Shown: positions 1 through 8,417 of the stretch, piece by piece
Position numbering within the stretch: the stretch's first letter is position 1
Layout of the letters: each line of letters begins with the position of its first letter
Assembly (NCBI GenBank): GCA_964525995.1
Contig: CAZGIM010000010.1
Location: forward strand, 1-64,000
DNA length: 64,000 nt
Direction of reading: 5' to 3'
Source of the DNA: CAIVAT01 sp964525995
Lineage (GTDB): Bacteria > Bacteroidota > Bacteroidia > Bacteroidales > FEN-979
Program-made: the position numbers and the translations under genes
Notes under the pieces: model-generated
Told to the model about the DNA's origin: nothing
What the model saw: the letters and a program-made list of their open reading frames with translations, nothing else
Databases searched by the model: none

Positions 1-52
1 CTCTTAACCATTATGTTTTTCGGATTAGCTAACGTTATAAATATACAGATGA

Positions 53-2710
53 AACCTTGAAATCAAACATCTGATCGCAACCAACATTTACGAGTGGTTT
101 ATATTTGATGCATCAGTTTTTGAGAGAACTTTCGCACAGAACAAATCGCTGGTAAGGCAATTCAAAGATTTTGAAGAGGGAAGATTAGCTGGGACGACCA
201 CTGATTTTTTCTACCATTCCGTTGCCGGACCGTTTATTTCAGCACTTACCACTGAAATTGAATTCACCTGGTTTGATTTTCGTGAGTATGATGCTCCGTT
301 ACGCAATACTGATAAAGCGGACGATGCCAAATTGATTGCTCTTTTCAAGGTACTGTCCCCTGAGCACTTGTTAAAGCTTCCTTTTTCAAATGACAGTAAT
401 ACCCTTGACAGAGCCTTTTACTCCGAATTGCTTCACATCATTGGATTGACTGAGACAAAATCAGGCAGCAAGAAGGTAATCGGACGGAAATCGGAGGGGA
501 ACAGGAATCCTGGATCGTTGCTGGAGAATGCCATACTGCAAATTGATACGCGCGACAAAATATCCCGGTTGCCAAAACCTTCGCAGTTTGGAGATAGCGC
601 TGAAGAGCGGCTCTTTAATGTATCACTGGAACTGGTGATTACCTGGCTGAATCGGGTTCTGTTCCTGAAACTGCTGGAAGCCCAATTGATACGTTACCAT
701 CAAGGTAATTCGGAATATGGTTTTTTGAACATCTCCCGGATATCGAGCTTTGACGATCTGGATAACCTGTTTTTCAGGGTCCTGGCCCGGAGAACTGCAG
801 AGCGGGATTCGGGCATGGCTAAATCATTCAGCAAAGTACCTTACCTGAATTCCTCCCTCTTCGAGCCGACCGAACTGGAACACCAGACCATCTTTATCAG
901 TAACCTGCAGGACAACGCTCTTATACCGATTAGCTCTTCCACGGTACTGAAAGACAATTCCGGTAAAAAGCGTTCAGGAAACCTAAGCGGGCTGCAGTAC
1001 CTGTTTGAATTCCTCGATGCCTACGACTTTGCAGGCGAAGGGTCGGAAGAAATCCAGGAAGAGAATAAAACGCTGATCAATGCCTCGGTGCTGGGATTGA
1101 TCTTTGAGAAACTCAATGGTTACAAAGATGGTTCGTTCTTCACCCCCGGGTTCATTACCATGTACATGTGCCGCGAAACCATCCGCAGGGCAGTTGTGCA
1201 AAAATTCAACGACCTGAAGGGATGGAATTGCGAAGATATCACGGGCATCTACAACAAGATCGACGATATCCTGGAGGCCAACAAGGTGATCGACAGCCTA
1301 AAAATATGCGATCCGGCGGTCGGTTCCGGCCATTTCCTGGTTTCTGCGCTGAATGAGATTATCGCCATCAAGAGCGATCTCCGGATTTTATCCGACCGTC
1401 AGGGCAAACGGCTTAAGGAATATCATGTGGATGTAGTGAACGATGAGCTGATCATCACCGATGAAGATGGCGAATTGTTCGAGTACAATCCGGCCAGTCG
1501 GGAGAGTCAGCGCGTTCAGGAGGCGATATTCCATGAAAAACAGACGATCATTGAAAATTGCCTGTTCGGCGTCGATATCAACCCTAATTCTGTAAAAATC
1601 TGCCGGCTGCGATTATGGATAGAATTGCTGAAAAACGCCTATTATAAGGCTGACAGTAATAGCACGGAGTTGGAGACGCTACCGAATATTGATATCAATA
1701 TCAAGTGCGGCAATTCTCTGATTTCCAGGCATACATTGGAGGCCGATATCAGAGATGTGCTGAAGAAGAGCAAATGGACTGTCTTCAGTTACAGAAATGC
1801 CATAATGGCTTATCGGAATGCCGAAAATAAAGAACAAAAGCGAGAACTTGAACGGTTGATCAACAGTATTAAAGCGGACTTTCAGACATGGATCAGCCAG
1901 TCCGATCCTGATAAAATTAAACGTGACAAACTTGAATACAAGAAAAATTTGAGATTTGGAAAATCCTTTCTTTTCGAGGCTGAAGAAGAATATGGTGACC
2001 AAGAGAGTAAAGCTAAAAGAGATAAAGCTGAAAAGCAACTTGAGCGAGCGATTGAAAAATACAATCAAAAACTTAATAAAAAAGTTGACGATAAAATATT
2101 TGAAAACGCCTTTGAGTGGCGGTTTGAGTTCCCTGAAGTATTGAATGATGATGGTGATTTTGTGGGGTTTGATGTGGTGATCGGGAATCCGCCGTATCTA
2201 TTATTATCCAATGAATTTAGAAAAGAAGAGATTGTTTATTTTAAAAGTCATTTTATAACACAATATAAAATTGACCTTTACCATCTTTTTTATCAAAAGG
2301 GACTGGAACTTATATCTGCGCATCAAACACTTTGTTTTATTACTCCATCTACATGGATGACTCAAATATTTACAGAGAATTTGAGGAAACATATTCTACA
2401 GAATTATTCTGTTGATAAATTGATTTTGTTATCAACAAATGTTTTTGAAGAAGCTGAGGTAAAAACCGGGATAACCTTTATAAATAAAGGGAAACAGAAT
2501 TCTAGTAATATTCAAATCTGTCAAACAAATGACAATCTTATAAATTTAATTTTTAATGAGATATTGATTTCTGAGATTGACCATTCAAATAATTTTTCCA
2601 TTGATTTTAGAGTTACGGGAAAAATTGGCGAATTGGTTAAAAAAATTGAAAAAAGAAAACTCTCGATTGGAAGACATTGCAAGAGCTTCACTTGGATGTC
2701 AGGCATATAA
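53..2710 (+). pseudogene. Type IIG restriction-modification enzyme (Eco57I-like), N-terminal and methyltransferase part, frameshifted
   Basis: A fused restriction endonuclease and N6-adenine methyltransferase that would modify and cut DNA. The frame is open from 53, but its first possible start is TTG at 332; codons 53-331 already read like the family (for example NIYEWFIFDA), so the true N-terminus is lost. At 33-62 a different frame gives RYKYTDETLK, which normally precedes that motif, so a frameshift lies near 60, and there is also a stop at 30-32. From the TTG, motif I DPAVGSGHF is near residue 327 and the adenine-methyltransferase motif NPPY near 619. The frame ends early at 2710, because the target-recognition part continues in another frame (next entry). 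The DNA becomes visibly richer in A+T after about 1900. Family assignment is firm; activity is doubtful unless the frameshifts are sequencing errors. Confidence 0.8.
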
Positions 2711-3350
2711 CAGCTCCAAACATACAAAAGAGGAAATTATCAATCGGGTCTTTCATGCTAACGCCAGACTAAACGACGAATATTTGCCTGAATTATCTGG
2801 AAATGATGTGGGAAGGTATTTCATTCAAAAAACTAAGGGGAAATGGATAAAATATGGACCTTGGCTTCATGATTATAGATCCAGGGATTGGTTGGAAGGT
2901 CCAAGAATATTAATTCGTGAGATTACAGGAAATTATCCATATAAAATACAAGCTACTTATATTGAAGAAATCTACTGCAATTATAAAACGATACTAAATG
3001 TTAATCCCAAACAAGGGATTGACATTTCAATGAAATACTTGTGTGGAGTTTTGAACTCCAAATTGCTTTCATTTATATTTACCAATACATCAAATAAAAT
3101 TGAGGCAGAAAGTTTCCCACGACTTAGTGTTAGAGATATAAGACAGTTGCCGATCAAAGTAGTCAAATCAGATGATCCCTTGGATTGTGCAAAATCAGGT
3201 CTGATAGCAAATCTTGTTGATCAAATCATCGAACTCAAAAAGTACGATACTACTTGTAATACAACATTTCAGGAATCCGAGATTGATCGCCTTGTTTACG
3301 ATTTATATGGATTAACAGAGGAGGAGATTAAAATGATAGAAATTAATTGA
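2577..3350 (+). pseudogene. Type IIG enzyme, C-terminal target-recognition part (out of frame with the preceding part)
   Basis: This frame carries the TaqI-like specificity domain of the same enzyme. It should recognise the DNA target; motifs typical of the domain include LGCQAYNS, the GRYFIQ stretch after SGNDV, and a late PIKVV segment followed by a helix with LVYDLYGLTEEE. The meaningful part starts near 2650: the upstream frame reads KKIEKRKLSIG, while this frame reads KKENSRLEDIARASLG. Joining them restores the family sequence, so one base was gained or lost in the A-rich tract at 2639-2659 (runs of seven and six A). The ATG at 2577 is therefore not a real start. An assembly or basecalling error, decay, or slippage-based phase variation would each explain this. 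Confidence 0.75.
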
Positions 3351-3362
3351 TTAGGAAAACCG

Positions 3363-3944
3363 ATGCTTAATTTGAATTTTCTTCATAGCCTTTCAGATGA
3401 TCTTTCAATTGCAATGACGGATCTCCATGAATTTAAAATCATTTATGGTGTTGACCAAATTGATCTATTAAATAGTACTGCTCCATTTTTCTTCATTAAA
3501 TTGAGGGAGTTTTATTGGAATAGATTGATTTTAGCAATAAGTCGTTTCACTGACCGACCAAAAACCAATGGTTATGAAAACCTATCAATTCAAGTTTTAA
3601 CAGAATTTGCAAAAGAACTACCAGAACCTCTTGAGAAGCAGATAAATCAAAATGTTGAAAGTGTATTAAAAACCTCAGTTTCGGTTCGTGATTACCGCAA
3701 TAAATTCATTTCTCACAGAGACGTTGAAACAGCAAAGCTCACTGATCATGATTTCCCAACAATTTATGTTGAAACAATTGAGAACATGCTTTCAATTATA
3801 GGTGATTCATTAAATATTTTCTATCATCACTTGGAAAATACTCATGAAGAGCATTGTCCTATCCTTATTACTCATGGAGCTCAAAGTTTGTTGTATTATC
3901 TGTCGTTAGGCAAGGAAATTGAGCAAAAACTTATTGTTGATTAG
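3363..3944 (+). CDS. HEPN-domain protein, AbiU2-like (putative ribonuclease/abortive-infection protein)
   Basis: A 193-residue, probably cytoplasmic, mostly helical protein starting at ATG 3363, 12 bases after the type IIG C-terminal frame. The visible signature is RNKFISH at residues 112-118 followed by RD, which fits the HEPN R-x4-6-H motif used for RNA cleavage in many toxins and defence proteins. The R-N-K-x3-H-x-D layout and length resemble the AbiU2-like HEPN group. An aromatic-rich helix (REFYWNRLILAISRF) at about 48-62 also fits. Function in defence is inferred from the motif and from its neighbours (type IIG enzyme upstream, dinD downstream). It is A+T rich like the type IIG target-recognition part, which suggests a shared transfer history. 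It could instead be a HEPN protein with another role. Confidence 0.6.
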   Translation: MLNLNFLHSLSDDLSIAMTDLHEFKIIYGVDQIDLLNSTAPFFFIKLREFYWNRLILAISRFTDRPKTNGYENLSIQVLTEFAKELPEPLEKQINQNVESVLKTSVSVRDYRNKFISHRDVETAKLTDHDFPTIYVETIENMLSIIGDSLNIFYHHLENTHEEHCPILITHGAQSLLYYLSLGKEIEQKLIVD

Positions 3945-4033
3945 CCCAGGATAACAGACGGGAGCTAGATAATTTGAAATTACTGAAACATGACAAAATC
4001 CCGTACTTTTGAATTTTAAAACAAAGGTGACTA

Positions 4034-4885
4034 ATGAAAAAAGAACTTATTGCCGAATTACTTGAGAAGTTTGAGGATGCTTGTTATTTATACCAGGAGA
4101 TAGAATGTTGGAGTGCTAGAGAGCTTCAGGAAATTCTTGGTTACACAAAATGGGTTAACTTCCTTAAAGTCATTGACAAGGCAAAATCATCCTGTGAAAA
4201 ATCGGGAGCCACAATCTCTGATCATTTTGCCGATATCGGTAAAATGATCGAGCTGGCAAAAGGTGCTCAACGAGAAGTAGTTGACTATGCCTTAACCAGG
4301 TATGCATGCTATTTAATAGCGCAAAATGGAGATCCCTCTAAAAATGAAATAGCCTTCGCTCAGACCTATTTTGCTGTGCAAACTCGCAAACAGGAAATTA
4401 TTGAGCAACGGCTTCTTGATGTCGCGAGAGTAAATGCACGGGAAAAACTATCAAAATCCGAGAAGAAACTTTCCGGAATTATCTATGAACGAGGTGTCGA
4501 TGATAAAGGTTTTGCCATTATCCGCAGTAAAGGTGACCAGGCACTTTTTGGAGGATTTTCCACCAATGAAATGAAACACAAATTGGCATTACCCGGAAAC
4601 AGACCGTTAGCCGATTTCCTGCCAACTTTGACAATTAAAGCCAAGGATTTTGCCACTGAATTGACGAGCCACAACGTTGTTGAAAAGGACCTTCAGGGGG
4701 AACATCAAATTACAAGCGAGCATGTTGAGAATAACCGTGCGGTCAGGAAAATGCTTATTGAACGCGGTGTTCGTCCGGAAACACTTCCGCCGGTTGAAGA
4801 TGTTAAAAAGGTTCAACGAAAGTTAGAAAGTGATGAAAAAAAACTGCTGAAAGAAATCCAGAAGAATAAAAAGGCCAAAAAATAG
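4034..4885 (+). CDS. dinD: DinD-like DNA damage-inducible protein
   Basis: A 283-residue protein matching the DinD/BRO-N family: the start WSARELQEILGYTKW, the IELAKGAQREVVDYALTRYACYLIAQNGDP region and the RQEIIEQRL helix are characteristic. E. coli DinD is SOS-induced and inhibits RecA in vitro; homologues are often carried in restriction-modification loci and islands. The tail after about residue 245 is highly charged (KK/EK rich). A possible Bacteroidota -7 box TACTTTTG lies at 4004-4011, with no good -33 element. It is on the same strand as the HEPN gene, 89 bases downstream, so separate transcription is plausible. Identification is firm; the role here is inferred. Confidence 0.85.
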   Translation: MKKELIAELLEKFEDACYLYQEIECWSARELQEILGYTKWVNFLKVIDKAKSSCEKSGATISDHFADIGKMIELAKGAQREVVDYALTRYACYLIAQNGDPSKNEIAFAQTYFAVQTRKQEIIEQRLLDVARVNAREKLSKSEKKLSGIIYERGVDDKGFAIIRSKGDQALFGGFSTNEMKHKLALPGNRPLADFLPTLTIKAKDFATELTSHNVVEKDLQGEHQITSEHVENNRAVRKMLIERGVRPETLPPVEDVKKVQRKLESDEKKLLKEIQKNKKAKK

Positions 4886-5269
4886 TCATAACAGGCCTCC
4901 ATACGCAATTAAAGGAAGCCATTTTTTGCCAGACTAATCCTTATCTAAGACTATTATTAACCTCGAAATTCCCGCAAAATTACCTGCGAAAAACGTCCCG
5001 GTTACCTGGGACTGTAAAACTGTCAAGGGCGCCCACACCGAGTATGCTGCAATTGGTACATTATATTCGCTGTTAATGTCCATTTTGGCGAATACCGTCA
5101 ACAGAAATATACAGATCAAAAACAATGCTCTCTGAACGACTTTCTTAAATTTGATTGTCACTGATTGTTCGTTATTAAAAGTTAAAGTTACTATATATAA
5201 CCGAAAATAATTTGACCTTATGGAATTATCAGAATAGAAGCGATCTGCAAAAGGCTGTAAAAGGGAGAT
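4886..5269. other. Intergenic stretch between dinD and the tRNA-Lys terminator
   Basis: About 380 bases with no convincing gene. A minus-strand open frame (4934-5320) has no recognisable domain and runs through the tRNA-Lys terminator hairpin, so I do not call it. Just after dinD an imperfect GGCCTCC...GGAAGCC pairing followed by ATTTTTTG (about 4893-4927) could be a weak terminator for dinD. No tRNA 3'-end duplicate is visible. Confidence 0.4.
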
Positions 5270-5296
5270 AAAAAAAACCAGCGTTTTCGCTGGTTT
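5270..5296 (-). terminator. Rho-independent terminator of tRNA-Lys
   Basis: On the minus strand the nine-base stem AAACCAGCG pairs perfectly with CGCTGGTTT around a four-base loop (5275-5296) and is followed by a T-run (complement of the A-run at 5270-5274). It lies about 35 bases downstream of the tRNA-Lys 3' end. Confidence 0.8.
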
Positions 5297-5331
5297 CCGA
5301 TGTTCTTGCCTGATTGTCAACTGGCCTTTTG

Positions 5332-5404
5332 TGATCCGCCTGGGATTCGAACCCAGGACCCCCGCCTTAAAAGGGCGATGCTCTACCTGCTGAGCTAGCG
5401 AATC
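5332..5404 (-). tRNA. tRNA-Lys (anticodon TTT)
   Basis: The 73-base minus-strand sequence folds as a full cloverleaf: acceptor GATTCGC with GCGGATC (one wobble), D-arm containing AGCTCAGCAGGTAGAGC, anticodon loop CTTTTAA giving anticodon TTT (lysine), and T-arm CTGGG-TTCGAAT-CCCAG. The discriminator base is A (complement of 5332) and CCA is not encoded. A promoter sits just upstream and a terminator just downstream. Its 3' end faces the defence-type island at 1-4885. Confidence 0.95.
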
Positions 5405-5423
5405 AATTTTTGATTTGAGGGCG

Positions 5424-5454
5424 CAAAGGTACGTTTTTTTTTTGAAAGAATCAA
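5424..5454 (-). promoter_or_regulatory. Promoter of tRNA-Lys
   Basis: Read on the minus strand, TTG (5454-5452), 20 bases, then TACCTTTG (5431-5424) match the Bacteroidota -33/-7 consensus TTTG-N19-21-TAnnTTTG. Transcription would begin roughly 14 bases before the mature tRNA. Confidence 0.7.
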
Positions 5455-5490
5455 TATCATCTTAAAAAAACAAACCCCGACCGGGAAACC

Positions 5491-5835
5491 CTACCGCTCT
5501 TCCGGATCAAAGTGGAGGGCAATCCAAATACACTCGGGCTCCCACGATGTGAAAATAACCCGGTGACGCCGGTGCGCCGGCAGCAGGATGAAATCGCCCG
5601 GATTCAGGGTCACGGCTCCAACACCTTCCGTCTCAATCTCTAATACCGCTTCCCCCTGAACCAGCATCACCCACTCGTCCTGATCCTGATCATACCAGTA
5701 CCCCTCCGGGGTGACGTGCCCCTTACTGACGATCCGTTCTACCTTGAAACGGCCCCCTTTCAAAATTTCTTCAAAGACCTCCTGTTCGAACGACTGTACC
5801 TTCGTCAGGTCAAAAATATTGCGTACCGTATTCAT
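5491..5835 (-). CDS. Cupin-domain protein
   Basis: A 114-residue single-domain cupin of unknown substrate. The beta-barrel motifs are visible: a GYWYDQDQDEWVMLVQGEA strand pair holding the acidic ligand positions, and PGDFILLPAHRRHRV, where the second cupin motif supplies a histidine. Small cupins of this type bind a metal and often act as sugar isomerases, dioxygenases or sensors. I take ATG at 5835 as the start; an in-frame TTG at 5862 would add nine residues with no better signal. It stands alone between the tRNA and the tsaC-type gene, on the same strand as both. Confidence 0.7.
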   Translation of the reverse strand: MNTVRNIFDLTKVQSFEQEVFEEILKGGRFKVERIVSKGHVTPEGYWYDQDQDEWVMLVQGEAVLEIETEGVGAVTLNPGDFILLPAHRRHRVIFTSWEPECIWIALHFDPEER

Positions 5836-5944
5836 GGGTGTTTGATTTTTTTCGGGATTCAATAATACAGATCGTTTCAGTTCGCCATTATCCTTGGTTC
5901 CGGCTTAGGTTGCCATATGATACTTGCTTTTCTGCAACCTGCCT

Positions 5945-6571
5945 TCAAACAAGGAAAATCGATTTGGGATCGCCCTTACCCTGACGCACGACAACGGGGA
6001 CATCACCGGAACAATCGATGATGGTCGATGGTATATTTCCACACGGACCCGAATCAATCACAATGTCAACCAACTTGTGGAACTTTTCGTAAATAAGCTC
6101 CGGATCGGTTTGATAGTCGATCACTTCATCCTCGTGATGAATGGAGGTGGTCATGATGGGATTCCCTAACCGCTCGACGATCTGAACGGGAACTTTATGG
6201 TCGGGAATACGGATTCCCACCGTTTTTTTCTTGCTCTGAAAAAAATGAGGCACCTCGTTGTTGGCGTTTAAAATGAAGGTAAACGGCCCCGGCAGCGCCC
6301 TGCGCATCATTTTAAAGACCGGATTGGGAATAGGCCTTGAATAGCCCGATAACTGGCTGAAATCGCTGCAGATAAACGAAAAATTGGCCTTCTCACGCCG
6401 GATACCCTTGATCTGCGCAACCCGGTCAACCGCCTTGATCCGGGTAATATCACAACCCAGTCCATAAACGGTGTCGGTAGGATAGATGATAACCCCGCCC
6501 TGATGCAGACAATCGACAATGATCTTCATCTGTCGTTCGCCGGGATTGTCGGGATGGATTCTTAAAAGCAT
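5945..6571 (-). CDS. tsaC: L-threonylcarbamoyladenylate synthase (TsaC/Sua5/YrdC family)
   Basis: Makes threonylcarbamoyl-AMP from threonine, bicarbonate and ATP for the t6A37 modification of ANN-decoding tRNAs. The 208-residue protein is the short TsaC/YrdC type without the C-terminal Sua5 domain. Visible motifs are the N-terminal IIYPTDTVYGLGCD, the conserved KGIRREKA nucleotide-binding segment, LPGPFTFIL, and the VGIRIPDH region, then STIIDCSG and VVRQGKG near the end. The start ATG at 6571 is followed by a normal N-terminus. It sits just upstream of the inverted-repeat element and the SRP RNA. Confidence 0.92.
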   Translation of the reverse strand: MLLRIHPDNPGERQMKIIVDCLHQGGVIIYPTDTVYGLGCDITRIKAVDRVAQIKGIRREKANFSFICSDFSQLSGYSRPIPNPVFKMMRRALPGPFTFILNANNEVPHFFQSKKKTVGIRIPDHKVPVQIVERLGNPIMTTSIHHEDEVIDYQTDPELIYEKFHKLVDIVIDSGPCGNIPSTIIDCSGDVPVVVRQGKGDPKSIFLV

Positions 6572-6579
6572 AAAACCTT

Positions 6580-6655
6580 GCGATTGACTATTTACGATTT
6601 ATACATCATGAATGAAAATCTTTAAATCGTCATTCGTCAATCGTAAATCGTAAAT
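6580..6655. repeat. Intergenic inverted-repeat element with ATTTACGATT core
   Basis: Between the tsaC-type gene and the SRP RNA, the left side contains GATTGACTATTTACGATTT (6582-6600) and the right side TCGTCAATCGTAAATCGTAAAT (about 6634-6655), which are imperfect inverted copies. The same ATTTACGATT core makes up the perfect inverted repeat at 19416-19563, so this looks like a second, diverged member of one dispersed family. Confidence 0.55.
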
Positions 6656-6661
6656 AAAAAA

Positions 6662-6760
6662 GGGGTAAGCCCCTTATATCGCACCGCTCAACCATCGTAC
6701 CCTTGCTTCCTTCCAGACCTGGGGGAGTTAAACAGGAGCTGGTCGTATAAGACTTACCCC
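6662..6760 (-). ncRNA. ffs: Signal recognition particle RNA (4.5S type)
   Basis: The minus-strand transcript contains GGTCTGGAAGGAAGCA, the apical GGAA-tetraloop and internal-loop element bound by Ffh, and its ends GGGGTAAG and CTTACCCC pair to close a long hairpin of about 99 bases, the length of the small bacterial SRP RNA. It works with Ffh and FtsY in cotranslational membrane targeting. The promoter at 6765-6796 places the transcription start at the predicted 5' end. Confidence 0.93.
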
Positions 6761-6764
6761 GGTG

Positions 6765-6796
6765 CAAAAGTAGATAATTCGATCGATTCCTGCAAG
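6765..6796 (-). promoter_or_regulatory. Promoter of the SRP RNA
   Basis: On the minus strand CTTG (6796-6793), 20 bases, then TACTTTTG (6772-6765) fit the Bacteroidota promoter consensus. The start site would fall at about 6760, the 5' end of the SRP RNA helix. Confidence 0.75.
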
Positions 6797-6882
6797 AAAT
6801 TTGTGATTTCCCGGATCCAATACAGCCGCATTCACCCCTTCAACAAATTCTGTTACGGATGGTTTTTGGTTGATAAGTTTTA

Positions 6883-6890
6883 TAAATTTG
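6883..6890 (+). promoter_or_regulatory. Possible -7 box for the DUF4199 operon
   Basis: TAAATTTG matches TAnnTTTG and lies 21 bases before the ATG at 6912. A TTTG at 6865-6868 is too close to be a standard -33 element, so the match is only partial. Confidence 0.45.
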
Positions 6891-6911
6891 CACTAATCAA
6901 AAACAAACCCC

Positions 6912-7451
6912 ATGAAAACATCTTTTACCATGATTCTGAAAAATGGCTGGGTTTATGGATTGATCCTGGCCGCGATCGCTATCGTTTTTTCATTGTTGAC
7001 GTACATATTTAACGTGAATATGTTCAGCGTCAGCTTTGGAATTATCTCTTTTCTGATCTTCGTCATAGCCATTCCGGTTACCATCGGGATTCTGGGTGGT
7101 AACAACCTTCGTCTTAAATTTGCACCTGAGCGCCAGATCTCCTACCTCGATGCCGTTCTCTCGTGTCTGGTCATCTTCCTGATCGGTTTTTTACTTTCAA
7201 ACCTCTATTCATACATTTTCAACAATTTTATCGATCCCGATTATATGAAACTGCAGATCGCGAAAATGACCGAGATGCTGCAAAATTATAACGTACCACA
7301 AGACCAAATCGATAAGTCGATCGCTAAGGCCGAAGCCGGAAACCAGATTGGCAAGCAACTCCTGAATTCATTAATAATCAGCGCAGTACTTTCACTGCTG
7401 GTCGCTCTTGTGATCCGCAAAAAAGATAAGGTCGAAGAAAAAATGGTTTGA
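6912..7451 (+). CDS. DUF4199 integral membrane protein
   Basis: A 179-residue inner-membrane protein with about four hydrophobic segments (near residues 12-32, 38-62, 82-105 and 155-172) and a soluble helical stretch at about 112-150 between the third and fourth. This layout, the small size and the loop after the third helix (FIDPDYM) match DUF4199, a Bacteroidota family of unknown function that is usually found next to a GT2 glycosyltransferase, as it is here (four-base gap to the next gene). It is probably an accessory membrane partner of that transferase, by association only. It heads a four-gene co-directional block ending at 10768. Confidence 0.75.
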   Translation: MKTSFTMILKNGWVYGLILAAIAIVFSLLTYIFNVNMFSVSFGIISFLIFVIAIPVTIGILGGNNLRLKFAPERQISYLDAVLSCLVIFLIGFLLSNLYSYIFNNFIDPDYMKLQIAKMTEMLQNYNVPQDQIDKSIAKAEAGNQIGKQLLNSLIISAVLSLLVALVIRKKDKVEEKMV

Positions 7452-7455
7452 TCCG

Positions 7456-8400
7456 ATGGATATCTCTGTTGTCATCCCGCTGTTAAATGAAGAGGAATCG
7501 CTCCGGGAACTTACATCCTGGATCGACCGGGTGCTCAAGTCTCACGAATTTAGCTATGAGATCATCTTTGTCGATGACGGCAGCAATGACCTTTCCTGGC
7601 AGGTGATCTGCCAACTGCGGGATGACAATCCAGCTATTAAAGGCATCAAATTCAGAAGGAACTACGGTAAAGCAGCAGCCCTGAATGTCGGATTCGCCGT
7701 CGCTACCGGCAATGTGGTCTTTACCATGGATGCCGACCTTCAGGACAGTCCCGATGAATTACCTGAAATGTACCGGATGATCATGGAGGAAGGATATGAC
7801 CTCGTATCCGGTTGGAAGAAAAAACGACACGACCCGCCCTCCAAGACCATTCCAACGAAATTCTATAACTGGTCGGCCCGTAAAATGTCGGGAATTAAGT
7901 TGCACGACTTCAATTGCGGACTGAAAGCGTATCGAAACGCCGTTGTTAAAAGTATCGAAGTCTATGGCGAAATGCACCGCTACATCCCATTCCTGGCCAA
8001 ATGGGCCGGATTCAGAAAAATAGGGGAGAAGGTGGTTCACCATCAGAAACGAAAATTTGGGAAAACAAAATATGGCCTCGACCGCTTTTACAAAGGCTAT
8101 CTCGACCTGGTTACCATTACCTTCACATCGCGGTTCGGTAAGCGGCCTATGCACTTCTTCGGACTTTGGGGAACCTTGCTCTTTATGGCCGGATTTTTCA
8201 TTGCCGGTTATTTAGTCTATGAAAAGGTTTTTAACCTGGCTTTTAAAATGACCGAACGTCCGCTCTTCTATTTCGGATTACTCTGCATGATCCTGGGAAC
8301 ACAACTCTTTGTAGCCGGCTTCTTAGGGGAACTGGTTTCGCGTAATTCGAGCGACCGGAATAACTATCTCATTGAGACCCGACTGGGTCTCAATTCATAA
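7456..8400 (+). CDS. Family 2 glycosyltransferase, dolichol-/undecaprenyl-phosphate sugar transferase type
   Basis: A 314-residue GT-A enzyme that likely transfers a sugar from a nucleotide donor to a polyprenyl-phosphate carrier at the inner membrane. Residues 1-225 form the catalytic domain: ISVVIPLLNEEESL at the start, FVDDGSNDLSW, then MDADLQDSPDE with the metal-binding D-x-D, and the later H-x-FNCGLKAY segment. Two hydrophobic helices follow (about 233-255 and 268-292), as in GtrB/DPM1-like enzymes. It follows the DUF4199 gene by four bases and precedes the sensor kinase by 17. Acceptor and sugar cannot be read from sequence. Confidence 0.88.
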   Translation: MDISVVIPLLNEEESLRELTSWIDRVLKSHEFSYEIIFVDDGSNDLSWQVICQLRDDNPAIKGIKFRRNYGKAAALNVGFAVATGNVVFTMDADLQDSPDELPEMYRMIMEEGYDLVSGWKKKRHDPPSKTIPTKFYNWSARKMSGIKLHDFNCGLKAYRNAVVKSIEVYGEMHRYIPFLAKWAGFRKIGEKVVHHQKRKFGKTKYGLDRFYKGYLDLVTITFTSRFGKRPMHFFGLWGTLLFMAGFFIAGYLVYEKVFNLAFKMTERPLFYFGLLCMILGTQLFVAGFLGELVSRNSSDRNNYLIETRLGLNS

Positions 8401-8417
8401 TCTTATCTTAGCCTGCC

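Noticed and set aside
4934..5320. A 128-codon minus-strand open frame between dinD and tRNA-Lys
   Set aside because: It has no recognisable domain and passes through the tRNA terminator hairpin.
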